Shown: positions 43,016 to 50,404 of the stretch, piece after piece
How the letters are laid out: each line of letters begins with the position of its first letter
How positions within the stretch are numbered: the stretch's first letter is position 1
Source: Treponema sp.
GTDB taxonomy: Bacteria; Spirochaetota; Spirochaetia; Treponematales; Breznakiellaceae
Assembly (NCBI GenBank): GCA_031260245.1
Contig: JAIRKH010000001.1
Coordinates: forward strand, 1-53,852
Direction: 5' to 3'
DNA: 53,852 bases
Made by a program: the position numbers and the translations under genes
Notes under the pieces: model-generated
Databases searched by the model: none
Told to the model about the DNA's origin: nothing
The model's input: only the letters and a program-made list of their open reading frames with translations

Positions 43016-44083
43016 ATGACGCCAAGAATAAAAAGCGGATTCGTCAGTATCGCAATCATCGCCCTTGTGATAGGCGGAATTACGGCCATGGCCGCGATGG
43101 GAATCGTCAACCAATATGTACAGAGCGTGATAATGGCTATCGGGGTGAACATTATCTTCGCGGCAAGCCTTAACATCGTCAACGGCTATATGGGCGAATT
43201 CTCCTGCGGACACGCGGGCTTTATGGCGGTCGGCGCTTACGTCTCGTCCGTGTTGTCCCTGATTCTGTTCAATGAAAACAAATTCACAGGCAACGCGCTA
43301 CTGCCGCCGGAAACCGCCATGTTTCTCTTTCCGGTCGTTATCGTCATAGGCGGAATCTTCGCGGCGCTCGCAGGGCTTTTAGTGGCCATACCCTCGTTTA
43401 AGACGCGGGACGACTACTTGGCGATCATCACGCTCGCGGCGAATTATATTATCACGTCCGCGATAAATAACTTGAGTATCGTAGGCGCGAGCCGAGGGCT
43501 TATGGGCATGAAGGGTACGCTTTTCGCCATGAACAATATAATTCATCTACCGTGGATGCTCGTCTGGGTGATGGTCTTTGTCGTGATTTCTGTTTTGCTG
43601 ATTAAGCGGCTTATGGCGTCCATCTTGGGCAAGGGCGTCTCGGCAATCAAATACGACGAAGTGGCGGCTGAAATCATGAGCGTGGATACGAATCGGCTGA
43701 AACTGCTGGCGTTCATGTTCTCCTCTGGTCTCGCGGGCGTTGCGGGCGGTCTCTTCGCTCATATCTTGGGTTTTATCAATCCCGCGTCTTTCAACATAAT
43801 GAAGTCCACCGAAGGGCTTGTTATGGTCTACCTCGGCGGCATGGGTTCTCTCTCCGGTTCTGTGCTGTCAGCAGTACTGTTCACATTCCTTTTGGAACTG
43901 CTCCGTCCTCTGCAAATCCTAAAATGGGTGTTCATCCCGCTTCTTCTGATTCTATTGATGCAGTTTCGTCCAGAAGGCATTCTCGGTCACCGCGAGTTGA
44001 CAGACGTATTCCCGCGCTTGCGAATTTTCAGTATAGCCTATTGGCAACAGCATAATATATTGAAGAAGCGAGAAGGTATTTAG
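43016..44083 (+). CDS. livM: Branched-chain amino-acid ABC permease LivM
   Basis: About 355 residues, about eight to ten TM helices. LivM blocks: NIIFAASLNIVNGYMGEFSCGHAGFMAVG (in parts: LNIVNGYMGEFS, GHAGFMAVGAYVSS), IPSFKTRDDYLAIITLA, SRGLMGMKG, and EGLVMVYLGGMGSLSGSVL. Start uncertain: the ATG at 43016 fits the family N-terminus but has no site. GGAGG-ATG at 42946 is in another frame, and an in-frame TTG lies at 42986. The ATPase genes livG and livF that normally follow are missing. Confidence 0.88.
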   Translation: MTPRIKSGFVSIAIIALVIGGITAMAAMGIVNQYVQSVIMAIGVNIIFAASLNIVNGYMGEFSCGHAGFMAVGAYVSSVLSLILFNENKFTGNALLPPETAMFLFPVVIVIGGIFAALAGLLVAIPSFKTRDDYLAIITLAANYIITSAINNLSIVGASRGLMGMKGTLFAMNNIIHLPWMLVWVMVFVVISVLLIKRLMASILGKGVSAIKYDEVAAEIMSVDTNRLKLLAFMFSSGLAGVAGGLFAHILGFINPASFNIMKSTEGLVMVYLGGMGSLSGSVLSAVLFTFLLELLRPLQILKWVFIPLLLILLMQFRPEGILGHRELTDVFPRLRIFSIAYWQQHNILKKREGI

Positions 44084-44139
44084 CGGCGTTTTTTCAAGCC
44101 GCGCCGACTCTACTTGACCCTTTATCTGTCGCCTATGGC

Positions 44140-44304
44140 ATGGCTGATTACAGAAAACCAGATATATGGGCATTACGAGCGCAAAGAGAAGGTTATCCCG
44201 CTCGTTCTGTTTACAAACTCAAGGAAATTGACGAAAGATTCTATAATCGCGTATACCTCCTTGACGCGCGCGCGATTTTTCGCTATAGTCTAGGTAACGC
44301 TTAA
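44140..44304 (+). pseudogene. Truncated rlmE/ftsJ remnant
   Basis: A 54-codon ORF whose first 34 codons match the N-terminus of RlmE (FtsJ), the 23S rRNA U2552 2'-O-methyltransferase: DYRKPDIWALRAQREGYPAR followed by SVYKLKEIDERF. After 44241 the similarity stops abruptly (YNRVYLLDARA...) and the SAM-binding domain is absent. The lost part begins exactly where the nik promoter region starts, so the nickel island or a deletion replaced the rest of the gene. No second half was found at the other end of the island. Confidence 0.75.
44261..44289 (+). promoter_or_regulatory. nikMNQO promoter
   Basis: TTGACG (44261-44266), 17-bp spacer, TATAGT (44284-44289). The predicted start at about 44296 is the first base of hairpin P1 of the leader RNA. 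It lies within the tail of the rlmE remnant. Confidence 0.75.
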
Positions 44305-44383
44305 ACGCGTTTTACACGTCCGCGGTTACGAAGGCCGCGGAGCGGTACTGCATATCCTTTTGACCCGCGGAAGACGAACTTTC
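44296..44383 (+). ncRNA. Candidate cis-regulatory RNA, nik copy
   Basis: Three hairpins are predicted. P1: AACGC/GCGTT (44296-44311). P2: CCGCGG/CCGCGG with the 9-nt loop TTACGAAGG (44320-44340). P3: GGAAG/CTTTC with loop ACGAA (44369-44383). The P2 block 44324-44344 and the P3 block 44367-44381 recur in the leader of the lar operon with 20/21 and 15/15 identity. Differences fall where U-G keeps pairing. A linker between P2 and P3 contains TATCCTTTT, which could pair with the AAGAGGA of the nikMN ribosome-binding site. I know of no described riboswitch with this pattern. A protein operator is the alternative. Confidence 0.65.
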
Positions 44384-44441
44384 GTTTTAATCATGACGAC
44401 ATGAATAAAGCTACGATAGCAAATTTAAGAGGAGGCGCGTA

Positions 44442-45500
44442 ATGCACATGGCTGACGCGTTGATTTCCCCGGCCGTCGGGGGCGTAATGTGGGCGGTTTC
44501 CGCTGGCGCGGTCGCCTATTCGACGGCGCGTATCAAAAAGACGAGCGCCGAACAAGAGGACGCGGGCGGCGGACTCGTCAGGAAAGCGAGTCTTATGGCT
44601 ATGAGCGGCGCGTTTGTATTCGCCGCACAGATGATTAACTTCGCCATACCGGGGACCGGTTCGAGCGGGCATATAGGGGGCGGTATGTTGCTCGCCTGCC
44701 TTTTGGGGAGTTATCCCGCGATGCTTACCATAACAAGCGTGCTGGCGATACAAGCCCTTTTCTTCGCGGACGGAGGACTGCTTGCGTTGGGCTGTAATAT
44801 CTTCAATATGGGCGTGGTCCCCTGCCTGCTCGTCTATCCGCTAGTTGTAAAACCCTTATTCCAAAAACGGCAAGCCGCTGGCGCGCGCGGAGGTTTTAGA
44901 TACCTAACCGCGGGTTGCGTTCTTGGCGTCATGCTCGCCTTGCCCCTTGGCGCGTTCTTTGTGGTATTGGAAACGCTCGCCTCGCGCGTTACCGCGCTCC
45001 CCTTCTCGACGTTCTTGCTTCTCATGTTGCCGATTCACGTGGCCATCGCGGTGGGAGAAGCCGCGGTTACCGCGGCCATAGTCGCCTTCGTCGCGTCTAA
45101 CGGTTCCGACGTCATTGAAAGCGCGGTCTCCAACGCCGGGGTCTCAAAAGCGGACGCGTTCAAAAGGATTCTCGTTATCCTGGGCGTCTGCGCGCTCGTT
45201 ACTGGCGGTGTCTTGTCCCTGTTCGCGTCGAGCTACCCGGATGGGCTTGAATGGTCTATCGAGAAAATCACCGGCTCGTCGGACATGGAAGCGGAAGGCG
45301 CGGCGTTTGAACGCGCCGCGGCTCTGCAAGAAGCGGCCGCGTTCATGCCGGATTACGACTACCGCGCGGCCGGGGAAGAGGGATCCGCAAGCGGAGCAAC
45401 GGTCGCGGGCGTGGTCGGTTCCCTCATCACGTGCGTCGTCGTGGGCGCTCTGGGCGCGGCCCTCTACCTGCTCAAACGGAAAAAAACCCCGGCCCTATGA
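44442..45500 (+). CDS. nikMN: ECF nickel transporter S component, NikMN (CbiM/CbiN-like fusion)
   Basis: 352 residues. The N-terminal ~220 residues are CbiM/NikM-like with seven TM segments and the metal-binding start MHMADALIS (His2). MINFAIPGTGSSGHIGGG and LGCNIFNMGVVPC are family blocks. The C-terminal part is a PDGLE/NikN-like domain (SSYPDGLEWSIEKI) with a final TM helix and basic tail. This fused arrangement is used for Ni2+ or Co2+ uptake; the convergent lar operon argues for nickel. A GAGGAGG site lies seven bases before the ATG. It overlaps nikQ by four bases. Confidence 0.88.
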   Translation: MHMADALISPAVGGVMWAVSAGAVAYSTARIKKTSAEQEDAGGGLVRKASLMAMSGAFVFAAQMINFAIPGTGSSGHIGGGMLLACLLGSYPAMLTITSVLAIQALFFADGGLLALGCNIFNMGVVPCLLVYPLVVKPLFQKRQAAGARGGFRYLTAGCVLGVMLALPLGAFFVVLETLASRVTALPFSTFLLLMLPIHVAIAVGEAAVTAAIVAFVASNGSDVIESAVSNAGVSKADAFKRILVILGVCALVTGGVLSLFASSYPDGLEWSIEKITGSSDMEAEGAAFERAAALQEAAAFMPDYDYRAAGEEGSASGATVAGVVGSLITCVVVGALGAALYLLKRKKTPAL

Positions 45501-46291
45501 ATTCTATTCTTGCATCAGGCGCGGAAAAACAGGAAGACCGCGGCGGATTTCTGTTTCGCCTGAACGCCGGCGCGAAAATCGGCGCCACGCTTATCTACAT
45601 CGTAACGGTTGTTTCGTTTGACCGCCACGTCGTCGGGCGGTTGACGCCCTTCCTGCTGTACCCGGTTTTGGTCGGGTCGTCCATGGGGCTTCCCCTTTCG
45701 GCGAATCTCAAGCGATTGTTGTCCGCCTTGCCGTTCTGCGTATTCGCCGGACTTTCCAATCTGCCGTTTGAACGGGAAACCGCGTTTGCGCTGATGGGAA
45801 TTCGCGTCAGCTACGGAGCGGTTTCCTGCTGTTCGCTCATATTCCGCGCCGTATTATGCATTGAGGCGCTCATAATCCTGACCGCGACGACGCCGATATA
45901 CGCGCTTTCCCGCCAGCTCCGCGCCTTGGGGACGCCACGAATTTTAGTCGTGTTGTTTGAAATGACTTACCGCTATATCAGTGTGTTGACCGCGGAAGCG
46001 CGGTCCCTGCATACCGCGTATACGCTGCGGGGCGGCGGACGGGGCGTTTCCCTACGCCACGCCGGAAGTTTTATCGGTTCGCTCTTCTTACGCGGTATGG
46101 CGCGAGCCGAACGCGTCGGCGTTGCGTTGAAACTGCGCGGCTATTCGGACGCGGACCCTCCCCCGACGAAAAAACCGCTCGAGCCCAGGGATGCGGCGTT
46201 CCTAGGCTCGATATGCTTTTTCTGCCTATTGTTCCGCCTTGTCGACGCGCCGTTTCTCATCGGGTCTCTATGGTTCGGCTTGTTCAAGTAA
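45497..46291 (+). CDS. nikQ: ECF nickel transporter T component, NikQ/CbiQ
   Basis: 264 residues, about five TM helices, the energy-coupling membrane subunit. The conserved coupling region is LRALGTPRILVVLFEMTYRY, and AERVGVALKLRGY is the second Ala-Arg-type motif that contacts the ATPase. The ATG at 45497 overlaps the nikMN stop (ATGA), so translation is coupled. The open frame extends upstream but that part overlaps nikMN. Confidence 0.88.
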   Translation: MNSILASGAEKQEDRGGFLFRLNAGAKIGATLIYIVTVVSFDRHVVGRLTPFLLYPVLVGSSMGLPLSANLKRLLSALPFCVFAGLSNLPFERETAFALMGIRVSYGAVSCCSLIFRAVLCIEALIILTATTPIYALSRQLRALGTPRILVVLFEMTYRYISVLTAEARSLHTAYTLRGGGRGVSLRHAGSFIGSLFLRGMARAERVGVALKLRGYSDADPPPTKKPLEPRDAAFLGSICFFCLLFRLVDAPFLIGSLWFGLFK

Positions 46292-46968
46292 GCGCGTCGT
46301 ACGCCCCGCAGACGACTTGCGTTCTTAACGATATTAGCTTTCGCGTGTCAAAAGGGGAAAGCGTCGCGCTTATCGGCGCAAACGGCGCGGGGAAGACTAG
46401 TCTCTTGCTTGCGATTACCGGTATCTTGCCAATCCGCCGCGGCGCCGTCTTCATCGACGGCGACGAACTTTCTAAACGTACCATACGAACCGCGCAACGC
46501 AAAACCGGTCTCGTGTTCCAGAATCCCGACGACCAACTCTTTATGCCTCGCGTGTATGACGACGCGCTTTTCGGGCTTCTCAACAGGGGAATCGCGGAAG
46601 AGGAGGCGGACAGACGGGTTCGGGAAACGCTCGATAGGCTGGGCGTAGGGCATTTGGCGGACCGTTCCCCGTTTCGTCTTTCAGGCGGCGAGAAACGACT
46701 CTGCGCGTTGGCCGCGGTACTAGCGATGGAACCAGAGGTACTGCTTTTCGACGAACCGACGGCTTTTCTGGACCCGAAAGCGCGGCGCGTCCTGCGCGCG
46801 ATTATCCGATCCCTGCCACATACCAAGCTCGTCGCTACTCACGATTTAGACTTCGCCCAAGACCTTTGTTCCCGCGCCTTAATCCTCTGTTCAGGCGCGC
46901 TTGCGGCAGACGGCGACCCCGCGGCGCTCTTCGCAGACGCCCCGCGTATGACCGCGTGGGGCTTATAA
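46270..46968 (+). CDS. nikO: ECF nickel transporter ATPase, NikO/CbiO
   Basis: 232 residues, ABC ATPase. Walker A GANGAGKTSLL, Q-loop VFQNPDDQLF, signature RLSGGEKRLCALA, Walker B VLLFDEPTAFLD and H-loop VATHDLDF are all intact. The ATG at 46270 gives the normal N-terminus (MVRLVQVSASY) and overlaps nikQ by 22 bp. It is the last gene of the operon; REP-like copy A starts at its stop codon. Confidence 0.92.
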   Translation: MVRLVQVSASYAPQTTCVLNDISFRVSKGESVALIGANGAGKTSLLLAITGILPIRRGAVFIDGDELSKRTIRTAQRKTGLVFQNPDDQLFMPRVYDDALFGLLNRGIAEEEADRRVRETLDRLGVGHLADRSPFRLSGGEKRLCALAAVLAMEPEVLLFDEPTAFLDPKARRVLRAIIRSLPHTKLVATHDLDFAQDLCSRALILCSGALAADGDPAALFADAPRMTAWGL

Positions 46969-46992
46969 CAGGCAGAGCCTGTTTAACGACTT
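46967..46992 (-). repeat. REP-like element, copy A
   Basis: On the minus strand AAGTCGTTAAACAGGC, loop TCT, then GCCTGTT. The hairpin starts at the nikO stop codon. It is inverted relative to copy B, 141 bp away. Confidence 0.65.
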
Positions 46993-47133
46993 CCCAACGG
47001 GCGTTATCAGAAAGGAAGTTCTGCTGACCCAACTTGGAGTTTGTGAGGTTCGTGGTTCTTTCCCACGACGGAGCCGTCATTACAGGCGTATCCCGGGTTC
47101 GAGGAGCGAAGCGCCGAAGCAAGCCCGCAGTCC
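46993..47133. other. Spacer between the inverted REP-like copies
   Basis: 141 bp with a small hairpin (TCGTGG/CCACGA near 47051-47069) and no ORF. Both operons converge here. Confidence 0.4.
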
Positions 47134-47159
47134 AAGTCGTTAAACAGACGAAGTCTGGC
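47134..47159 (+). repeat. REP-like element, copy B
   Basis: AAGTCGTTAAACAGAC, loop GAA, then GTCTGGC. The stem differs from copy A by a paired change (CAGGC/GCCTG against CAGAC/GTCTG), so pairing is preserved. It ends at the larB stop codon. Confidence 0.65.
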
Positions 47160-47840
47160 TCACGGGACTCCTAACTTGTTTATCATATTCGCCTGATAAC
47201 CGGCTCCGAAGCCGTTATCAATATTTACGACGGAAATACCGGGGGCGCAGGCGTTCAACATACCAAGTAGCGCGGCTAAACCTCCGAAGGACGCGCCATA
47301 ACCGGTTCCGGTGGGAACCGCGATGACCGGCGCGGACACCAGTCCCGCCAAGACGCTCGGCAGAGCGGCTTCCATACCGGCGACCGCAATGACGACCCGC
47401 GCTTTGCGGATGTCCCCAAGCCGGGAGAAGAGCCGATGTATGCCCGCAACCCCCACGTCGCAGATAAGTTCCGTCGCGCTGCCGAAAAATTCCGCAGTGC
47501 GTACCGCCTCCATAGCCACCGGAATATCCGAGGTTCCGGCGCATACGACCGAGATTAAGCCCTGTCGGTTACGCGGTTCGCAGAACACGCCGAGGGTAAG
47601 GACGCGCGCGGTTTCGTCGAATACCGCGTCGGGAAAGTCCGCGAGCGAGCGCGAGGCGAGCGCGGGATTCACCCTTGTTGCTAAAACCGGTATGCTCTGC
47701 TCGCGCAGGGACCGTATGATTTCAAGGGACTGGCTATCGGTTTTTCCCGCGCAGTATACGACTTCGGGGTAGCCGGTGCGCTTCTGGCGTTCCGCGTCAA
47801 GGTTCGCAAAGGCGGGAATCGGCGTATCGCTATTCCCCAT
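47160..47840 (-). CDS. larB: NPN cofactor biosynthesis carboxylase/hydrolase LarB
   Basis: About 226 residues. LarB carboxylates nicotinic acid adenine dinucleotide (NaAD) and cleaves it, the first step of nickel-pincer cofactor synthesis. Typical PurE-like blocks: EVVYCAGKTDSQSLEII, VVCAGTSDIPVAMEAV, DVGVAGIHRL, VVIAVAGMEAALPSVLAG and AVPTGTGYGASFGGLAALLGML. The ATG at 47840 gives the normal start (MGNSDTPIPAFANLD); GAGG is about 13 bases upstream. It overlaps larC by 11 bp. Last gene in the lar operon. Confidence 0.9.
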   Translation of the reverse strand: MGNSDTPIPAFANLDAERQKRTGYPEVVYCAGKTDSQSLEIIRSLREQSIPVLATRVNPALASRSLADFPDAVFDETARVLTLGVFCEPRNRQGLISVVCAGTSDIPVAMEAVRTAEFFGSATELICDVGVAGIHRLFSRLGDIRKARVVIAVAGMEAALPSVLAGLVSAPVIAVPTGTGYGASFGGLAALLGMLNACAPGISVVNIDNGFGAGYQANMINKLGVP

Positions 47841-49026
47841 GGACCGATTCCTCCCCGCGTATACGGCTTTCGGCCTGGTCCAGAGCGATATTGTTTTCCC
47901 GCGCAAGCCGCGCTCGGTCTTCGAACGCGACTTTTGAACGCGCGGCTTCTCCGCCCAGAAAGGCGGTCTTGACGCGGACAACGCCGAGCGGACTTTCCTT
48001 CCGTTCCTCGGTCCGCGGCAAAGAGAGGCGGTCGACTCGGAATTCGCGGAACCCGAGTGTAGAGGAATGGACGAAAAACGTCTCACGCGCCGCGGCGAGC
48101 GCGTTCTCTTCGCAGAGAGCCGCGACGAGGACCCCCGGACGGGATTTTTTCATGGTGCAGGGCGTAAACGTAACGTCGAGAACTCCCGCGGCGAAAAGCC
48201 GTTCCATCAAGAAGCCGAGCGCTTCGCCAGTCATATCGTCGATAGCGCTCTCAAGCTGAACAAGCGACTCGCGCGACCACGAGCTGTCGTCCAACGCCTC
48301 TTCGCGCCACGAGACTCTCAACACATTCGGCTTGTCAAGCTTACGGGTTCCGACGCCGTAGGCGGTTTTTAGTTCCGTGAACCGCGCGCGGGCGACGAAT
48401 TCGTCGACGCAGGACGCGAGAATCGCCGCGCCGGTCGGCGTGGTCGTCTCTTCGTTGAAGCCCCCAGTCGTTACCGGCAACCCCGTACATATCTTAAGCG
48501 TCGCGGGGGCTGGAACCGGCAGAACGCCGTGCGCGCAGGTAACAAAGCCGCCGCCTAACTCAATCGCCGACGAGGTTATTCTGTACGGGGCGAGAACGTC
48601 GAGGCATAGGGCCGCGCCGACAATATCAATGATGGAATCCAACGCGCCGACTTCATGGAACGCAACCTCGTCAACCGGTACTCCATGAACCGCGGCTTCC
48701 GCCTCGGCGACGCGCGTGAAAATATCCAACGCCCGGTCTTTCGCTCCTTCGCGTAGGTCCGATTCTTGGATAAGGCGCCGTATGTCTTTCCAATGATTGT
48801 GTTCGTGGCGTTCATGGCGGCTCGCCGCATCATTGACCGTTACCATAGCCCGCGTTCCGGTAACGCCGCAACGCTCTTCGCGGCGGAAGTCGAGGGTCCA
48901 TCCGTGGACTGGCAACTTCTGTAATTCCGCACGCACGTAATCGGCTTCGACGCCGAGATCGACCAGGGCGCCTAACGTCATATCACCTGAAACACCGGCG
49001 AAGCAATCAAAATGCAACGTTTTCAT
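47830..49026 (-). CDS. larC: NPN cofactor nickel insertase LarC
   Basis: 398 residues. LarC inserts nickel into the dithio-pyridinium cofactor using CTP. N-terminal block LHFDCFAGVSGDMTLGAL, then HEVGALDSIIDIVGAAL, THGVLPVPAPATLKI-like AHGVLPVPAPATLKI and TPTGAAILA are typical. Here it is one uninterrupted frame; in some lactobacilli larC is split and joined by a programmed frameshift. A histidine-rich patch (RHERHEHNHW, about 74-83) could bind metal. It overlaps larE by four bases. Confidence 0.92.
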   Translation of the reverse strand: MKTLHFDCFAGVSGDMTLGALVDLGVEADYVRAELQKLPVHGWTLDFRREERCGVTGTRAMVTVNDAASRHERHEHNHWKDIRRLIQESDLREGAKDRALDIFTRVAEAEAAVHGVPVDEVAFHEVGALDSIIDIVGAALCLDVLAPYRITSSAIELGGGFVTCAHGVLPVPAPATLKICTGLPVTTGGFNEETTTPTGAAILASCVDEFVARARFTELKTAYGVGTRKLDKPNVLRVSWREEALDDSSWSRESLVQLESAIDDMTGEALGFLMERLFAAGVLDVTFTPCTMKKSRPGVLVAALCEENALAAARETFFVHSSTLGFREFRVDRLSLPRTEERKESPLGVVRVKTAFLGGEAARSKVAFEDRARLARENNIALDQAESRIRGEESVHGE

Positions 49027-49871
49027 AGTTCTCCTTTTTTCTTTTGGTTTATACCCTTCAATGCCGCGTTCATACTACCGGTTTCATAACCAGAAAGTTC
49101 AAACGCGACATAGAGAAAACCGGCTTCTTTGATTTTTTGGGAGAGCGCGTCCAGCAGCGCGGTATCAAATAATTTGCTCCGTTCTTCCGGCGCGACTTCT
49201 ATGCGCGCGAGGGCGCCTCCCTGTATGCTATGGCGGCGCGCCCGCGCCTGACGGAAGCCCGCGGCCGCGAGGACGGCTTCCGCTCGTTCAACCTCCGCGA
49301 GTTTTCGGACGTCGATAGTATCCCCGTAGGGGATACGGGAGGCGAGGCACGCGAACGCCGGTTTGTCCCATACGGGCAGGGAGCGTTCCTTTGCGAGCGC
49401 GCGGATTTCCGCCTTGGCGAGACCCGCGTCTCGCAACGGGCTTATCACGCCCAATTCCGCTACCGCCCGCAAGCCGGGACGGTAATCGCCTTCGTCGTCC
49501 GCATTGGAGCCATCCAACACGGCGTTGATAGCGCGTGTTTTGGCGTAATCAATAATCGCGCCGAACTCGTGTCTCTTGCAGTGATAGCACCGGTCAACGG
49601 GATTAGGAGCGACATCGGCTTCAATATCGGAATATTGTAGCAGTACGTGTTCGATACCGATGAGTCTCGCAACGCGTTCCGCGTCCGCGGCTTCGCTCGC
49701 GGGCAACATTGGGGAGACGATGGTAACCGCAAGCGCCTTCGGTCCCAGCGCGTCGAACGCGGCCGCGCAGAGCAAAGAGCTGTCAACGCCCCCGGAGAAG
49801 GCGACCGCGACCGCGCCTTTCTCGCCAATCGCGGAACAGAGGCGTCGGTATTTTTCGTTTTGCGTTTTCAT
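49023..49871 (-). CDS. larE: NPN cofactor sulfur transferase LarE
   Basis: 282 residues, PP-loop ATPase. The PP-loop is VAFSGGVDSSLL. LarE adenylates the carboxylate of the cofactor precursor and adds sulfur. Three cysteines are conspicuous: C95 and C98 in DRCYHCK, and C175 in KPAFACLASR. The last aligns by position with the sacrificial Cys176 of the lactobacillus enzyme. The extra CxxC is the pattern I associate with [4Fe-4S]-cluster LarE, which reuses sulfide instead of losing its own sulfur. Overlaps larC and DUF3842 by four bases each. Confidence 0.9.
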   Translation of the reverse strand: MKTQNEKYRRLCSAIGEKGAVAVAFSGGVDSSLLCAAAFDALGPKALAVTIVSPMLPASEAADAERVARLIGIEHVLLQYSDIEADVAPNPVDRCYHCKRHEFGAIIDYAKTRAINAVLDGSNADDEGDYRPGLRAVAELGVISPLRDAGLAKAEIRALAKERSLPVWDKPAFACLASRIPYGDTIDVRKLAEVERAEAVLAAAGFRQARARRHSIQGGALARIEVAPEERSKLFDTALLDALSQKIKEAGFLYVAFELSGYETGSMNAALKGINQKKKGEL

Positions 49872-50296
49872 GGCTCTCCTCTGATAATCCGTTCCTTTAT
49901 CGCGTCCGCGGTCAGCTCTATCGCTTTGGTGAACGGCAGGGACTCGAGTCCGGGCAGGGTAAAGTGTTCGTTTTTCAGAGGTACTAATATCCGCTCGCCC
50001 GGAGCCGCGAAGACAGCGTCTACCATGGCGGACGTAATCTCACCCAGCATACTGTTCGGGATGACGATACCGATTGGTCCCGCGATAAAATCGCCGAGCC
50101 GTACCGATACCTTGACCGCGTTTTCGCCGGTCGCGCCTCTTGTCGCGCCTGCTTTGAGCATACGCTCGGTCGCGCCGGCGTTTGCGCCGAGCGCGATAAT
50201 ATCCTGCCGCTCGTCGAGTATTTCCCTCAAGCGTGAAATCAGTTGGGCGCCGATTCCTCCGCCCATACCGTCTATAACAACAATGGTTTTATTCAT
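49868..50296 (-). CDS. DUF3842 family protein, first gene of the lar operon
   Basis: 142 residues, recognised as DUF3842. It has a Rossmann-like glycine-rich start (VVIDGMGGGIGAQLISRL) and a conserved middle (GANAGATERMLKAGATRGAT, PIGIVIPNSMLGEIT). The function is unknown. A nucleotide- or NAD-related ligand is conceivable, since the pathway begins with NaAD; this is inference. The start ATG has no Shine-Dalgarno site and lies 13 bases after hairpin P3 of the leader. It overlaps larE by four bases, so it belongs to the nickel-cofactor operon. Confidence 0.75.
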   Translation of the reverse strand: MNKTIVVIDGMGGGIGAQLISRLREILDERQDIIALGANAGATERMLKAGATRGATGENAVKVSVRLGDFIAGPIGIVIPNSMLGEITSAMVDAVFAAPGERILVPLKNEHFTLPGLESLPFTKAIELTADAIKERIIRGEP

Positions 50297-50309
50297 ACTA
50301 AAATTGAAT

Positions 50310-50396
50310 GGAAGTTCGTCTTCCGCAGTTTAGAGGATAAACGATTCGCTCCGCGGTCTTCGTAACCACGGGCTCATGGAATACGTCTTCAGACGT
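50310..50396 (-). ncRNA. Candidate cis-regulatory RNA, lar copy
   Basis: Second copy of the nik leader element, same order and similar spacing. P1: ACGTC/GACGT with loop TGAA (50396-50383). P2: CCGTGG/CCGCGG with loop TTACGAAGA (50371-50351), where a U-G pair replaces a C-G pair of the nik copy. P3: GGAAG/CTTCC with loop ACGAA (50324-50310). Transcription is predicted to start within a base or two of P1. P3 lies just 13 nt from the DUF3842 start, so its folding or ligand binding could affect initiation directly. Confidence 0.65.
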
Positions 50397-50404
50397 CGGA
50401 TACG

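Noticed and set aside
44320-44383. Resemblance of the leader hairpins to guanidine-II (mini-ykkC) riboswitches, which have two ACGR loops
   Set aside because: The P2 loop is nine bases and P3 five, not tetraloops. The surrounding genes are nickel-related, not guanidine exporters or carboxylases.
47088-47110. GGGTTCGAGG looks like a tRNA T-loop
   Set aside because: The flanking bases do not form a T-stem, and no acceptor or anticodon arm could be placed.
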